From: Rhodoferax sp. PAMC 29310
GTDB lineage: Bacteria; Pseudomonadota; Gammaproteobacteria; Burkholderiales; Burkholderiaceae_C
Length of the DNA: 64,000 bases
Direction: 5' to 3'
Assembly (NCBI RefSeq): GCF_017948265.1
Contig: NZ_CP072852.1
Location: forward strand, 3,906,001-3,970,000
Part shown: piece by piece, positions 45,707 through 54,477 of the stretch
How the letters are laid out: each line of letters starts with the position of its first letter
Numbering within the stretch: the first letter of the stretch is position 1
The notes under the pieces: generated by a model
Database searches by the model: none
Seen by the model: only the letters and a program-made list of their open reading frames with translations
What the model was told of the DNA's origin: nothing
Translations under genes and position numbers: made by a program

Positions 45707-47653
45707 ATGCAGACCACTTTTCCTCAACTTCTTTTGAACCACGCCGCACAGCGGCCGCTCGAACCCGCCATGCGCGAAAAAGAGTACGGCATCTGGCAGG
45801 CTTTGACGTGGTCTGATCTGGCCGTTCTGGTGGAGCACATCGCGAGTGGATTGCACCAGGCTGGATTGCGTCGCAATGAGCACATGGTGGTGGTCGGCTC
45901 CAATCGGCTTCGGCTTTACGCCACCATGCTGGCTGTGCAGTCCTTGGGCGCGATTCCGATTCCCCTGTACCAAGATGCCGCCGCGCTGGAATGCATCTTC
46001 CCCATCAACAATGCCGAAGTTCGCTTTGCCTTTGCCGAGGACCAGGAGCAGGTCGACAAGCTCCTGGAGATCCGCGAGCAGTGTCCTCAGTTGGCGCACA
46101 TCTTCTTTGATGACCCGCGTGGCTTGCGTAATTACGATGAACCCGGATTGGCTGGAGTGGATGAACTGATTGCTGCGGGCAAAGCCTTTGCCACACAGCA
46201 CGCCGGCTTTCTTCAGGCTCAAGTGAGTGAGATCAAGGTCGACGATGTGGCGGCGATGTTCTTCACATCAGGCACCACCGGCAATCCCAAAGGCGTAGTG
46301 CATACCCACTACTCCCTGTTGAACCGCGCCCAAGCCGGTGCCGACTTTGACAAGTTGACACACGCCGAAGAGGTGTTGGCCTATTTGCCACCGGCCTGGA
46401 TTGGACAAAACATCTTCAGCTACGCCCAGTGGTTGCACTGTGGCTACGTGGTGAACTGCCCCGAGTCGGCGGCCACGGTCACCATTGACCTGAAAGAAGT
46501 GGGCCCCACTTACTACTTTGCCCCGCCCCGCGTCTTTGAAGGCTTGCTCACCAGCGTGATGATTCGCATGGAAGACGCCAGCGCCCTGAAGCGCCGTATG
46601 TTTCACTACTTCATGAGTGTGGCGAAGCGGGTGGGCCCCACCAGAATGGATGGCAAACAGTTGTCGTTCACTGACAACTTGCTCTACATGCTGGGCAACT
46701 TTTTTGTGTACGGCCCTTTACGCAACAACCTCGGCATGAGCCGGGTGCGGGTGGCCTATACCGCAGGCGAGGCCATTGGCCCAGATTTGTTCACTTTTTA
46801 CCGCTCGATTGGCATCAACCTCAAGCAACTGTATGGCTCCACCGAGACTGCGGTGTTTGTTTGCCTGCAACCAGACCATGAAGCGCGGGCCGACACCGTG
46901 GGCGTGCCTTGTGCGGGGGTCGAAATCAAGGTGGCTGACAACGGCGAAATTCTCGTCAAATCTCCAGGTTTGCTGAAGGAATACTTCAAGAACCCGGCAG
47001 CAACAGCCGAAGTGCTGAGCGCCGACGGTTGGTACCACACCAGTGACGCCGGCTTTCTGGATGCCCATGGTCACCTCAAGATCATTGACAGGGTGAAAGA
47101 TGTGGGCCGCATCAAGGGTGGACCGAGCGACGGAGCCATGTTCGCGCCGAAGTACGTGGAAAACAAGCTCAAGTTTTTCCCACACATCAAGGAAGTGGTC
47201 GCCTATGGCGATGGTCGCGACAAGGTGTGCGTCATGATCAATATTGACGTCGACGCGGTGGGCAACTGGGCTGAACGACGCAACCTGCCCTATGCCGGTT
47301 ATACCGACTTGGCGCAGAAACCTGAGGTGTATGAACTCATCAAGGAGTGCGTCGAAAAGGTGAACGCTGATTTGAGTGCGGACAACATGTTGGCCGGCTC
47401 GCAGGTCAGCCGCTTTCTGGTGTTGCATAAAGAACTGGATGCCGATGACGGCGAGTTGACCCGTACCAACAAGGTTCGTCGCGGCTTCATTGCGGACAAG
47501 TACGACGCCTTGATCGATGGGTTTTACACCGGCAAGACGTCGCAGTTCATTGAAACAGTGGTCAAGTTTGAAGACGGTCGCACGGGCAGCGTCAGCGCCA
47601 CTCTGCGAATCGATGATGCAAAGACCTTTGCGCCCATCAAGGCCGCGGCCTGA
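45707..47653 (+). CDS. AMP-dependent acyl-CoA ligase (long-chain type)
   Basis: 648 residues from ATG 45707, with AAGG and AGGG upstream; a TTG six codons before is possible. ANL superfamily: P-loop FFTSGTTGNPKGVVHTHYSLL near residue 185, YGSTETAVFVCLQ near 378, and the hinge IKIIDRVKDVGRIKGG near 461. It resembles long-chain acyl-CoA synthetases with an internal domain of the FadD15 type. First gene of an operon with a complete Liv-type importer, so it probably activates the imported acid. Substrate not predictable. Confidence 0.88.
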   Translation: MQTTFPQLLLNHAAQRPLEPAMREKEYGIWQALTWSDLAVLVEHIASGLHQAGLRRNEHMVVVGSNRLRLYATMLAVQSLGAIPIPLYQDAAALECIFPINNAEVRFAFAEDQEQVDKLLEIREQCPQLAHIFFDDPRGLRNYDEPGLAGVDELIAAGKAFATQHAGFLQAQVSEIKVDDVAAMFFTSGTTGNPKGVVHTHYSLLNRAQAGADFDKLTHAEEVLAYLPPAWIGQNIFSYAQWLHCGYVVNCPESAATVTIDLKEVGPTYYFAPPRVFEGLLTSVMIRMEDASALKRRMFHYFMSVAKRVGPTRMDGKQLSFTDNLLYMLGNFFVYGPLRNNLGMSRVRVAYTAGEAIGPDLFTFYRSIGINLKQLYGSTETAVFVCLQPDHEARADTVGVPCAGVEIKVADNGEILVKSPGLLKEYFKNPAATAEVLSADGWYHTSDAGFLDAHGHLKIIDRVKDVGRIKGGPSDGAMFAPKYVENKLKFFPHIKEVVAYGDGRDKVCVMINIDVDAVGNWAERRNLPYAGYTDLAQKPEVYELIKECVEKVNADLSADNMLAGSQVSRFLVLHKELDADDGELTRTNKVRRGFIADKYDALIDGFYTGKTSQFIETVVKFEDGRTGSVSATLRIDDAKTFAPIKAAA

Positions 47654-47670
47654 ACCCACTCAGAAACAAC

Positions 47671-48456
47671 ATGGCGACAAAACAAATTGGCGACGTCATT
47701 CTTGACGTCAAGAACATCTCCCTCAGCTTTGGCGGCGTCAACGCGCTGACCGATATTTCGTTTGATGTGCGCGAACATGAGGTGCGCGCCATCATCGGAC
47801 CCAACGGCGCCGGAAAAAGCTCCATGTTGAACTGCATCAACGGGGTCTACACACCGCAGCAGGGCAACATCACCTTTCGCGGTCAAACCTTCAGCCACAT
47901 GGACAGCCACCAGGTGGCCACCATGGGCATTGGACGCACGTTCCAGAACTTGGCCTTGTTCAAGGGCATGAGTGTGATTGACAACATCATGACCGGGCGC
48001 AACCTCAAGATCAAAAGCAATATTTTTTTGCAGGCCTTGCGCATTGGCCCCGCGCAACGTGAAGAAGAAATGCACCGCGAAAAAGTCGAGCACATCATTG
48101 ATTTCCTGGAAATTCAGGCTTTTCGCAAGACGCCGGTCGGTCAGTTGCCTTACGGCCTGCAAAAGCGGGTGGACCTCGGGCGTGCTTTGGCCATGGAGCC
48201 ACAGGTTTTGTTGCTTGATGAGCCCATGGCTGGCATGAACGTGGAAGAAAAGCAGGACATGTGCCGCTTTGTGCTTGACGTGAACGAAGAGTTTGGAACC
48301 ACCATCGTGCTGATTGAACACGACATGGGCGTGGTGATGGACATTTCGGACCGGGTGGTGGTGCTGGATTACGGCAAAAAAATTGGCGACGGCACACCAG
48401 ACGAAGTACGCAATAACGAAGACGTGATCAGTGCCTATTTGGGCACCAGTCACTGA
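47671..48456 (+). CDS. livG: Branched-chain-type ABC transporter ATPase LivG (second operon)
   Basis: 261 residues. Walker A GPNGAGKSS near 50, a long insertion typical of LivG (FLQALRIGPAQREEEMHREKVEHI), signature LPYGLQKRVDLGRALA, Walker B LLLDEPMAGM, and switch His in IEHDMGVVMD. It is 17 bp behind the CoA ligase. Confidence 0.93.
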   Translation: MATKQIGDVILDVKNISLSFGGVNALTDISFDVREHEVRAIIGPNGAGKSSMLNCINGVYTPQQGNITFRGQTFSHMDSHQVATMGIGRTFQNLALFKGMSVIDNIMTGRNLKIKSNIFLQALRIGPAQREEEMHREKVEHIIDFLEIQAFRKTPVGQLPYGLQKRVDLGRALAMEPQVLLLDEPMAGMNVEEKQDMCRFVLDVNEEFGTTIVLIEHDMGVVMDISDRVVVLDYGKKIGDGTPDEVRNNEDVISAYLGTSH

Positions 48457-48475
48457 AGCAGCAGGAGATCAAAAA

Positions 48476-49405
48476 ATGGCATTTTTTCTTGAAACACTGC
48501 TGGGCGGCTTGATGGCCGGCATGTTGTATTCCTTGGTCGCGCTGGGTTTTGTACTGATTTACAAAGCATCAGGCGTGTTCAATTTCTCACAGGGCGCCAT
48601 GGTGTTGTTTGCCGCTTTGGCAATGGCCCGTTTCGCGGAGTGGATCCCCGCCATCACGGGTATTGAGAGCCTGTTCCTAGCAAACGTGCTAGCCTTTCTG
48701 GCGGCCGGCGTGGTCATGTTTGTGGTGGCCTGGTTGATTGAACGACTGGTATTACGTCACTTGGTCAATCAGGAAGGCACCACCTTGCTGATGGCGACCT
48801 TGGGTATTGGTTATTTCCTGGACGGGTTGGGCCAAACCATCTTCGGAAGCGCCATTTACAGCATCGACATTGGCATGCCTAAGGAGCCGATTTTTGTGTT
48901 GCCCGGCGTGTTTGAGGGTGGCCTGCTGATCAACAAGGAAGACCTGTACGCGGCCCTGATTGCCGCTGTGCTGGTGGGCTTGCTCAGTATTTTTTTCCAG
49001 AAAACGATCACCGGGCGCGCTTTACGGGCGGTAGCCGATGACCATCAGGCCGCTCAGAGCATCGGTATTCCATTGAACCGCATCTGGGTCATTGTCTGGT
49101 GCGTGGCCGGCGTGGTGGCGTTGGTGGCCGGCATGATTTGGGGCAGCAAGTTGGGCGTACAGTTTTCGCTGACCACCGTGGCCTTGCGGGCCTTGCCAGT
49201 GGTGATTCTGGGGGGGTTGACCTCTGTTCCCGGCGCCATCATTGGCGGACTGATCATCGGTGTGGGTGAGAAGCTGTCTGAAGTGTTTTTGGGCCCCTAT
49301 GTGGGCGGTGGCATTGAGATTTGGTTTGCCTATGTGCTGGCACTGGCCTTCCTGATGTTCCGTCCTCAGGGCTTGTTCGGCGAAAAGATCATCGATCGCG
49401 TTTAA
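48476..49405 (+). CDS. livH: Branched-chain-type ABC transporter permease LivH (second operon)
   Basis: 309 residues from ATG 48476 with AGGAGA upstream; an earlier in-frame start would overlap livG by 26 bp. LivH pattern: LLGGLMAGMLYSLVALGFVLIYKASGVFNFSQGAMV, VILGGLTSVPGAIIGGLIIG, end MFRPQGLFG. About eight membrane segments. Confidence 0.93.
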   Translation: MAFFLETLLGGLMAGMLYSLVALGFVLIYKASGVFNFSQGAMVLFAALAMARFAEWIPAITGIESLFLANVLAFLAAGVVMFVVAWLIERLVLRHLVNQEGTTLLMATLGIGYFLDGLGQTIFGSAIYSIDIGMPKEPIFVLPGVFEGGLLINKEDLYAALIAAVLVGLLSIFFQKTITGRALRAVADDHQAAQSIGIPLNRIWVIVWCVAGVVALVAGMIWGSKLGVQFSLTTVALRALPVVILGGLTSVPGAIIGGLIIGVGEKLSEVFLGPYVGGGIEIWFAYVLALAFLMFRPQGLFGEKIIDRV

Positions 49406-49432
49406 GCCGATACCCACTGAAAGAAAAATACC

Positions 49433-50509
49433 ATGTTTTACAGAGAAAACGGCCAGTTCAAGACCTCTTACCGGGCCGACAGCCAAATCTTCCCGATTGC
49501 CCAAGACCGCTGGGGTGTGCTGGCCCTGTTGGCTTTTGCCGTCATTGCCGTGCCCCTGTTGGCTGACGAATACCTGCTGCGGGCCATCTTTATTCCCTTT
49601 CTCATCTTGTCTTTGGCCGCGTTGGGGGTGAATATCTTGGTGGGATTTTGCGGGCAAATCTCACTCGGATCTGGCGCTTTCATGGCCGTCGGGGCTTATG
49701 CCGCCTACAACACCTATGTGCGAATCGAGGGTATGCCATTGATTGTGGCCTTGCTCTCAGGGGGCTTCTTTGCCACACTGGTGGGCTTGTTTTTCGGCAT
49801 CCCCAGCCTGCGCGTCAAGGGGCTGTACCTGGCCGTGGCGACATTGGCGGCACAGTTCTTCTGCGATTGGGTATTTTTGCGAATCGGATGGTTCAGCAAC
49901 AACAGCTCGTCCGGCTCGGTCGCTGTGTCTGATCTGAGTGTGCTGGGTTGGTCGATTGAGTCGCCTATTAGCAAATACCTGTTCTGCCTGGGTGTGTTGG
50001 TGGTCTTTGGGGTGCTTGCCAAAAATCTGGTGCGCGGCGCCATTGGTCGTGAATGGATGGCCATTCGGGACATGGACGTGGCCGCTGCCGTGATTGGTAT
50101 TCGCCCCATGTACGCCAAACTCAGCGCCTTCGCCGTCAGCTCGTTCATTGTCGGCGTGGCCGGGGCCCTGTGGGGCTTCATCCACCTGGGCTCTTGGGAG
50201 CCTGCTGCCTTCTCGGTGGATCGCTCATTCCAACTGCTCTTCATGGTCATCATTGGAGGCATGGGTTCCATTATGGGCAGCTTCTTTGGCGCCGCCTTTA
50301 TCGTGGTGCTGCCCATTTTCCTGAATCAGGCGCTGCCGGCTTTGGGCAGCCTGTTCGGGTTGGATATTTCGACCGCCTTAGTGGCCCACACCGAGGTCAT
50401 GATTTTCGGTGCACTGATCGTCTGGTTCCTGATTGTGGAGCCGCACGGGCTCGCCAAGCTGTGGAGCATAGGCAAGCAAAAGTTGCGTCTCTGGCCTTTT
50501 CCTCATTGA
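49433..50509 (+). CDS. livM: Branched-chain-type ABC transporter permease LivM (second operon)
   Basis: 358 residues. After a polar N-terminus of about 24 aa come multiple membrane segments with NILVGFCGQISLGSGAFMAVGAYAAY (LivM motif) and GGMGSIMGSFFGAAFIVVLP. It starts 27 bp behind livH. Confidence 0.92.
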   Translation: MFYRENGQFKTSYRADSQIFPIAQDRWGVLALLAFAVIAVPLLADEYLLRAIFIPFLILSLAALGVNILVGFCGQISLGSGAFMAVGAYAAYNTYVRIEGMPLIVALLSGGFFATLVGLFFGIPSLRVKGLYLAVATLAAQFFCDWVFLRIGWFSNNSSSGSVAVSDLSVLGWSIESPISKYLFCLGVLVVFGVLAKNLVRGAIGREWMAIRDMDVAAAVIGIRPMYAKLSAFAVSSFIVGVAGALWGFIHLGSWEPAAFSVDRSFQLLFMVIIGGMGSIMGSFFGAAFIVVLPIFLNQALPALGSLFGLDISTALVAHTEVMIFGALIVWFLIVEPHGLAKLWSIGKQKLRLWPFPH

Positions 50510-50584
50510 GTTTCAGACCCTCGATGCTTTGATTTTTCGTTCGTTAACCACAGGCATTTCAATGCCGATCTTTAGGAGACTTTC

Positions 50585-51901
50585 ATGAAAATTCGTCATA
50601 TTGTTCTGGCCGGTTTGGTGGCCTCAGCTAGCGCCGGCGCTTTCGCGCAAGCCAAAGAGCAGTTTTTCCCGGTGCTTTCCGGGCGAACCGGTCCGGTCGC
50701 GCCCAATGCAACCCCCTGGGCCAACGGCCACAACGACTACATGAAGCTGGTGAATGCCCGCGGTGGTATCAACGGCGTCAAAACTCTGGTGGAAGAGTGT
50801 GAAACCGGTTACGCCACCGACCGCGGTGTGGAGTGCTATGAGCGTCTGAAAAACAAAAACGGTGGAGCTACCGTGTTTCAGCCCCTGTCCACAGGTATAA
50901 CTTTTGCGCTGACTGAAAAGGTCGCAGCTGACAAAATTTCCCTGATCACCTCCGGCTATGGTCGAAGTGACTCGGCAGATGGCGGTATCTTCAAATGGAA
51001 CTTTCCATTGATTGGTCACTACTGGGTGGCCGGCGACACTGTGCTACAGCACATTGGCAAGAAGGCCGGTGGAATGGATAAGCTCAAGGGCAAGAAAATT
51101 GGCGTGGCCTACCACGACAGCCCGTTTGGCAAGGAGCTGTTGCCCATTCTGCAAGAGCGCGCAGCCCAGTATGGCTTTACCCTCCAGTTGCTCCCCGTGG
51201 CTGCGCCTGGCGTGGAGCAAAAAGCCACCTGGTTGCAGGTACGTCGTGAACAGCCTGACTACATGATTCTCCAGACTTGGGGTGTCATGACCGGCACCGC
51301 TATCAAGGAAGCCCAGGCGGTCGGCTACTCTCGTGAAAAAATGTTTGGCACGTGGTGGTCGGGCGCCGAGCCTGATCTGAAAGATGTGGGTGAAGGTGCC
51401 AAGGGCTACAGCGCGGTGATGATGCAACATGGTGCTGAGCCTCAGTCCGCTGTGGTGAAGGACATCATGGATAAAGTGCATTCCAAAGGCGAAGGCGCTG
51501 GCCCCAAGGATGAGGTTGGCAGCGTGTTGTATATGCGCGGTGTGGTGGGCGCCATGTTGGCCACTGAAGGCGTTCGTGCCGCCCAGGAGCGCTTTGGCAA
51601 AGGCAAGGTCATGAATGGGGAGCAGGCCCGTTGGGGCTATGAAAACCTGAATCTGACCCAGGCCAAGCTTGACGCGCTGGGTTTTAAGGGCGTGATGCGT
51701 CCGGTCTCTACCAGCTGCGCTGACCACATGGGTTCGGCTTGGACTCGTGTTCATACTTGGGACGGCAGCAAATTCGTCTGGGCGTCGGACTGGTTGCAGG
51801 CTGACGACCAAGTGATTAGGCCGCTGGTTAAGGCGTCTGCTGACAAGTACGCCGCCGAGAAGAAGCTGACACGCCGGACGCCTGCGGACTGCCAGTCCTG
51901 A
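50585..51901 (+). CDS. ABC transporter substrate-binding protein (second operon)
   Basis: 438 residues with TAGGAGAC before the ATG. Signal peptide 1-22 (ASAGAFAQ). Peripla_BP_6-type mature protein (FFPVLSGRTGPVAPNATPWANG, NARGGINGVKTLVEECETGYATDRGVECYERLKNK). An unusually strong ribosome site and the three stem-loops behind the gene suggest high expression compared with its neighbours. The ligand is likely the acid activated by the two ligases of the operon. Confidence 0.92.
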   Translation: MKIRHIVLAGLVASASAGAFAQAKEQFFPVLSGRTGPVAPNATPWANGHNDYMKLVNARGGINGVKTLVEECETGYATDRGVECYERLKNKNGGATVFQPLSTGITFALTEKVAADKISLITSGYGRSDSADGGIFKWNFPLIGHYWVAGDTVLQHIGKKAGGMDKLKGKKIGVAYHDSPFGKELLPILQERAAQYGFTLQLLPVAAPGVEQKATWLQVRREQPDYMILQTWGVMTGTAIKEAQAVGYSREKMFGTWWSGAEPDLKDVGEGAKGYSAVMMQHGAEPQSAVVKDIMDKVHSKGEGAGPKDEVGSVLYMRGVVGAMLATEGVRAAQERFGKGKVMNGEQARWGYENLNLTQAKLDALGFKGVMRPVSTSCADHMGSAWTRVHTWDGSKFVWASDWLQADDQVIRPLVKASADKYAAEKKLTRRTPADCQS

Positions 51902-51908
51902 TCAGGCC

Positions 51909-51994
51909 CAGTCCCCCGCTTAATGCAGGGGACTGCGGTTGGCGACTTGCCCAAGTCGCCAACTGAAAGGCATGGCAACTGGCCTTTCAGTTGG
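51909..51994 (+). promoter_or_regulatory. Three tandem stem-loops between binding-protein gene and livF
   Basis: Loop 1: CAGTCCCC (51909-51916) with GGGGACTG (51928-51935). Loop 2: perfect 11-bp arms GTTGGCGACTT (51938-51948) and AAGTCGCCAAC (51953-51963). Loop 3: perfect 13-bp arms at 51959-51971 and 51982-51994. Loops 2 and 3 share the bases 51959-51963 (CCAAC) and cannot both be complete. No T-run follows, so they are not simple terminators; 3'-end protection of the binding-protein mRNA, or attenuation of livF, is plausible. Confidence 0.7.
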
Positions 51995-52021
51995 TCTCAA
52001 CCAAACTACACGGATTCATAA

Positions 52022-52831
52022 ATGAGCACACCGAATATCGTTCTCAACGTCAATGGCATTGAAGTCATTTACAACCACGTCATTCTGGTCCTGAAGGGTG
52101 TTTCCCTGAATGTGCCGGAGGGCAAGATCGCGGCCATTTTGGGCGGCAACGGGGCGGGCAAGACCACCACCCTGAGGGCCATTTCCAACTTACTCAAAGG
52201 CGAGCGCGGTGAGGTCACAAAGGGTTCCATCGAGCTGCGGGGTGAGCGCATTGAAAACCTGTCTCCGGCTGACCTCGTGCGCCGCGGCGTGGTTCAGGTG
52301 ATGGAAGGGCGTCATTGCTTTGCCCACCTGACCATTGAGGAAAACCTCTTGACTGGCTCCTACACGCGCAGCGACAAGGCCGAAATTGCACGGAACCTGG
52401 ACAAGGTGTACACCTACTTCCCGCGCCTCAAGACGCGGCGCAGCAGCCAAGCCGCTTACACGTCGGGTGGCGAACAGCAGATGTGTGCCATTGGGCGCGC
52501 ACTCATGGCTAACCCGAGCATGGTGCTGCTGGATGAACCCTCCATGGGACTGGCGCCGCAGATTGTGGAAGAGGTGTTTGAGATCGTGAAAGACCTCAAT
52601 CAAAAGGAAAAAGTGACCTTCCTGATTGCCGAGCAGAACACCAACATGGCGCTCAAGTACGCAGACTATGGCTACATCATGGAGTCCGGCCGGGTGGTGA
52701 TGGACGGCCTGGCCAGCGATCTCGCCAACAACGAAGACGTGAAAGAGTTTTATCTGGGCATGGGCGGCGGCGAGCGCAAGAGCTTCAAGGATGTCAAGAG
52801 CTACAAGCGCCGCAAGCGGTGGTTGGCGTAA
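52022..52831 (+). CDS. livF: Branched-chain-type ABC transporter ATPase LivF (second operon)
   Basis: 269 residues. Walker A GGNGAGKTT near residue 40, TSGGEQQMCAIGRALM, Walker B VLLDEPSMGLAPQIVEE, and Gln/Asn-rich switch LIAEQNTNMAL typical of LivF. The C-terminal extension (GGGERKSFKDVKSYKRRKRW) is longer than usual and very basic. It is separated from the binding protein by the stem-loop cluster. Confidence 0.92.
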   Translation: MSTPNIVLNVNGIEVIYNHVILVLKGVSLNVPEGKIAAILGGNGAGKTTTLRAISNLLKGERGEVTKGSIELRGERIENLSPADLVRRGVVQVMEGRHCFAHLTIEENLLTGSYTRSDKAEIARNLDKVYTYFPRLKTRRSSQAAYTSGGEQQMCAIGRALMANPSMVLLDEPSMGLAPQIVEEVFEIVKDLNQKEKVTFLIAEQNTNMALKYADYGYIMESGRVVMDGLASDLANNEDVKEFYLGMGGGERKSFKDVKSYKRRKRWLA

Positions 52832-52842
52832 GGAGTTCACAC

Positions 52843-54102
52843 ATGACGCACAATTTTTACGACGCGCTGGAAACCCGCGCTCCTGCTGAACGCGAAGCGG
52901 CGCTGTTGGCTGCTCTGCCCGAACGCGTGGCACACGCCAAGCGATCATCACCCGCATTTGCCACGATTTTGGAGGACGTGGACCCGACCACTGTGACCAG
53001 CCGTGAGGCCTTGGCCCGCTTGCCGGTGACGCGCAAGCACGAGTTGCTGGAGCTGCAAAAAGCCAGCCGTAGCGCGGGCGGGAATGTGTTCGGCGGCTTC
53101 AGCGCCGTGGGCTTTGGTGCCACGATGCCTCGCATGTTTGCCAGCCCTGGGCCGATTTACGAACCCGAAGGTGCCGCCCCTGACTACTGGCGTATGGCTC
53201 GTGCCATGCATGCCTCCGGTTTTCGGGCGCAGGAACTAATTCACAACGCCTTCAGTTATCACTTTGTGCCGGCCGGCTCCATGATGGAGTCCGGTGCGCA
53301 TGCCATGGGGTGCACGGTTTTTCCAGCTGGTACTGGGCAGACTGAGCAACAGGTGCAGGCCATGGCCGAGTTGCAGCCCGCCGGCTACATTGGGACCCCT
53401 AGTTTCCTGAAGATCATTGTCGAGAAAGCCGCCGACCTCGGTGTGGCCTTGCCCAGCGTGAAAAAAGCCATGTTTGGCGGCGAGGCTTTTCCGCCCTCAC
53501 TGCGCGACTGGTTCCTGGCGCGCGGCATTGATGGCTACCAGTGCTACGCCACTGCCGACTTGGGGTTAATTGCATACGAAACCTCGGCGCGCGAGGGCCT
53601 AATCATTGACGAAGGCGTGATCATTGAAATCGTGCGACCCGGCACCGGTGACCCCGTCGCCCCGGGTGAGGTGGGAGAGGTCGTCGTGACCACCCTCAAC
53701 CCCACGTATCCGCTGATTCGCTTTGGCACCGGTGATTTGTCGGCCATCATGGCCGGGCCCTGCCCCACAGGGCGGACCAACACGCGCATCAAAGGATGGA
53801 TGGGTCGGGCCGATCAAACCACCAAGGTGCGCGGCATGTTTGTGCACCCCAGTCAGGTGGCGGATATTGTTCGTCGCTTCCCTGAGGTGGCTCGCGCTCG
53901 ATTGGTGGTCAGCGGCGAGATGGCCAATGACGCCATGACCCTCAAAGTGGAAACCGCCTGCAGTGGGCCAGATGATCTGGCTGGCAAGCTGGGTGATGCC
54001 ATTCGTGAAGTCACCAAGTTGCGGGGGACGGTTGAGTTGGTCCCGGTCGGCAGCTTGCCCAATGATGGAAAGGTCATTGAGGACGCACGCAGCTACGCGT
54101 GA
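52843..54102 (+). CDS. Phenylacetate-CoA ligase-like protein (PaaK family)
   Basis: 419 residues from ATG 52843, preceded by AAGGAG. PaaK-like ANL enzyme: HNAFSYHFVPAGSMMESGAHAMGCTVFPAGTGQTEQQVQ near 135-170, and CYATADLGLIAYETSAREGLIIDEGVIIEIV. The C-terminal hinge GRADQTTKVRGMFVHPSQV and a final Lys-containing LPNDGKVIEDAR are present. PaaK makes phenylacetyl-CoA; this one is the second CoA ligase of the operon. Probably an aryl- or arylalkyl-acid ligase; alternatively it acts on a downstream product. Confidence 0.87.
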   Translation: MTHNFYDALETRAPAEREAALLAALPERVAHAKRSSPAFATILEDVDPTTVTSREALARLPVTRKHELLELQKASRSAGGNVFGGFSAVGFGATMPRMFASPGPIYEPEGAAPDYWRMARAMHASGFRAQELIHNAFSYHFVPAGSMMESGAHAMGCTVFPAGTGQTEQQVQAMAELQPAGYIGTPSFLKIIVEKAADLGVALPSVKKAMFGGEAFPPSLRDWFLARGIDGYQCYATADLGLIAYETSAREGLIIDEGVIIEIVRPGTGDPVAPGEVGEVVVTTLNPTYPLIRFGTGDLSAIMAGPCPTGRTNTRIKGWMGRADQTTKVRGMFVHPSQVADIVRRFPEVARARLVVSGEMANDAMTLKVETACSGPDDLAGKLGDAIREVTKLRGTVELVPVGSLPNDGKVIEDARSYA

Positions 54103-54129
54103 TCTTGCCAACTCAGGGCTAAGCTTGTC

Positions 54130-54465
54130 TTAAACGCCCCAGACGACATCGTCTCCGTCAGTTTCACAGCGGCGCAACATTTCCATGAAGGGTTGCGCAC
54201 GTTGGCGCAGTGACACCTCGGCGAAGACGGGAGTGGGCTCGTTGTTGGCCAAGGCCTCAGCAATGGCCGCATCTCTGGCGGTCTCTTCCACCGCAATGGC
54301 CTCCTGCAGCGCCACCAGGGCTGCTGGAATTTGTTCCGCCTGCACAATGCCTTTGCCGGACGCAACGCTCTCTGAGTCCCGTCCGAGAATGGCCAGAATC
54401 TGTTGAGCGTGGGTTGGCAGCATGATAATGTCGCCGGTATTTTTAGATTTGAATTTGAAAAGCAT
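54130..54465 (-). CDS. DUF1840-family protein
   Basis: 111 residues from ATG 54465 with AGGA upstream. MLFKFKSKNTGDIIMLPTHAQQILAILG at the start and PFMEMLRRCETDGDDVVWGV at the end are characteristic of DUF1840, a small betaproteobacterial family without known function. No signal or membrane part. Its start is only 12 bp from the presumed start of the divergent aminopeptidase gene. Confidence 0.85.
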   Translation of the reverse strand: MLFKFKSKNTGDIIMLPTHAQQILAILGRDSESVASGKGIVQAEQIPAALVALQEAIAVEETARDAAIAEALANNEPTPVFAEVSLRQRAQPFMEMLRRCETDGDDVVWGV

Positions 54466-54477
54466 GGTGGTCCTGTT

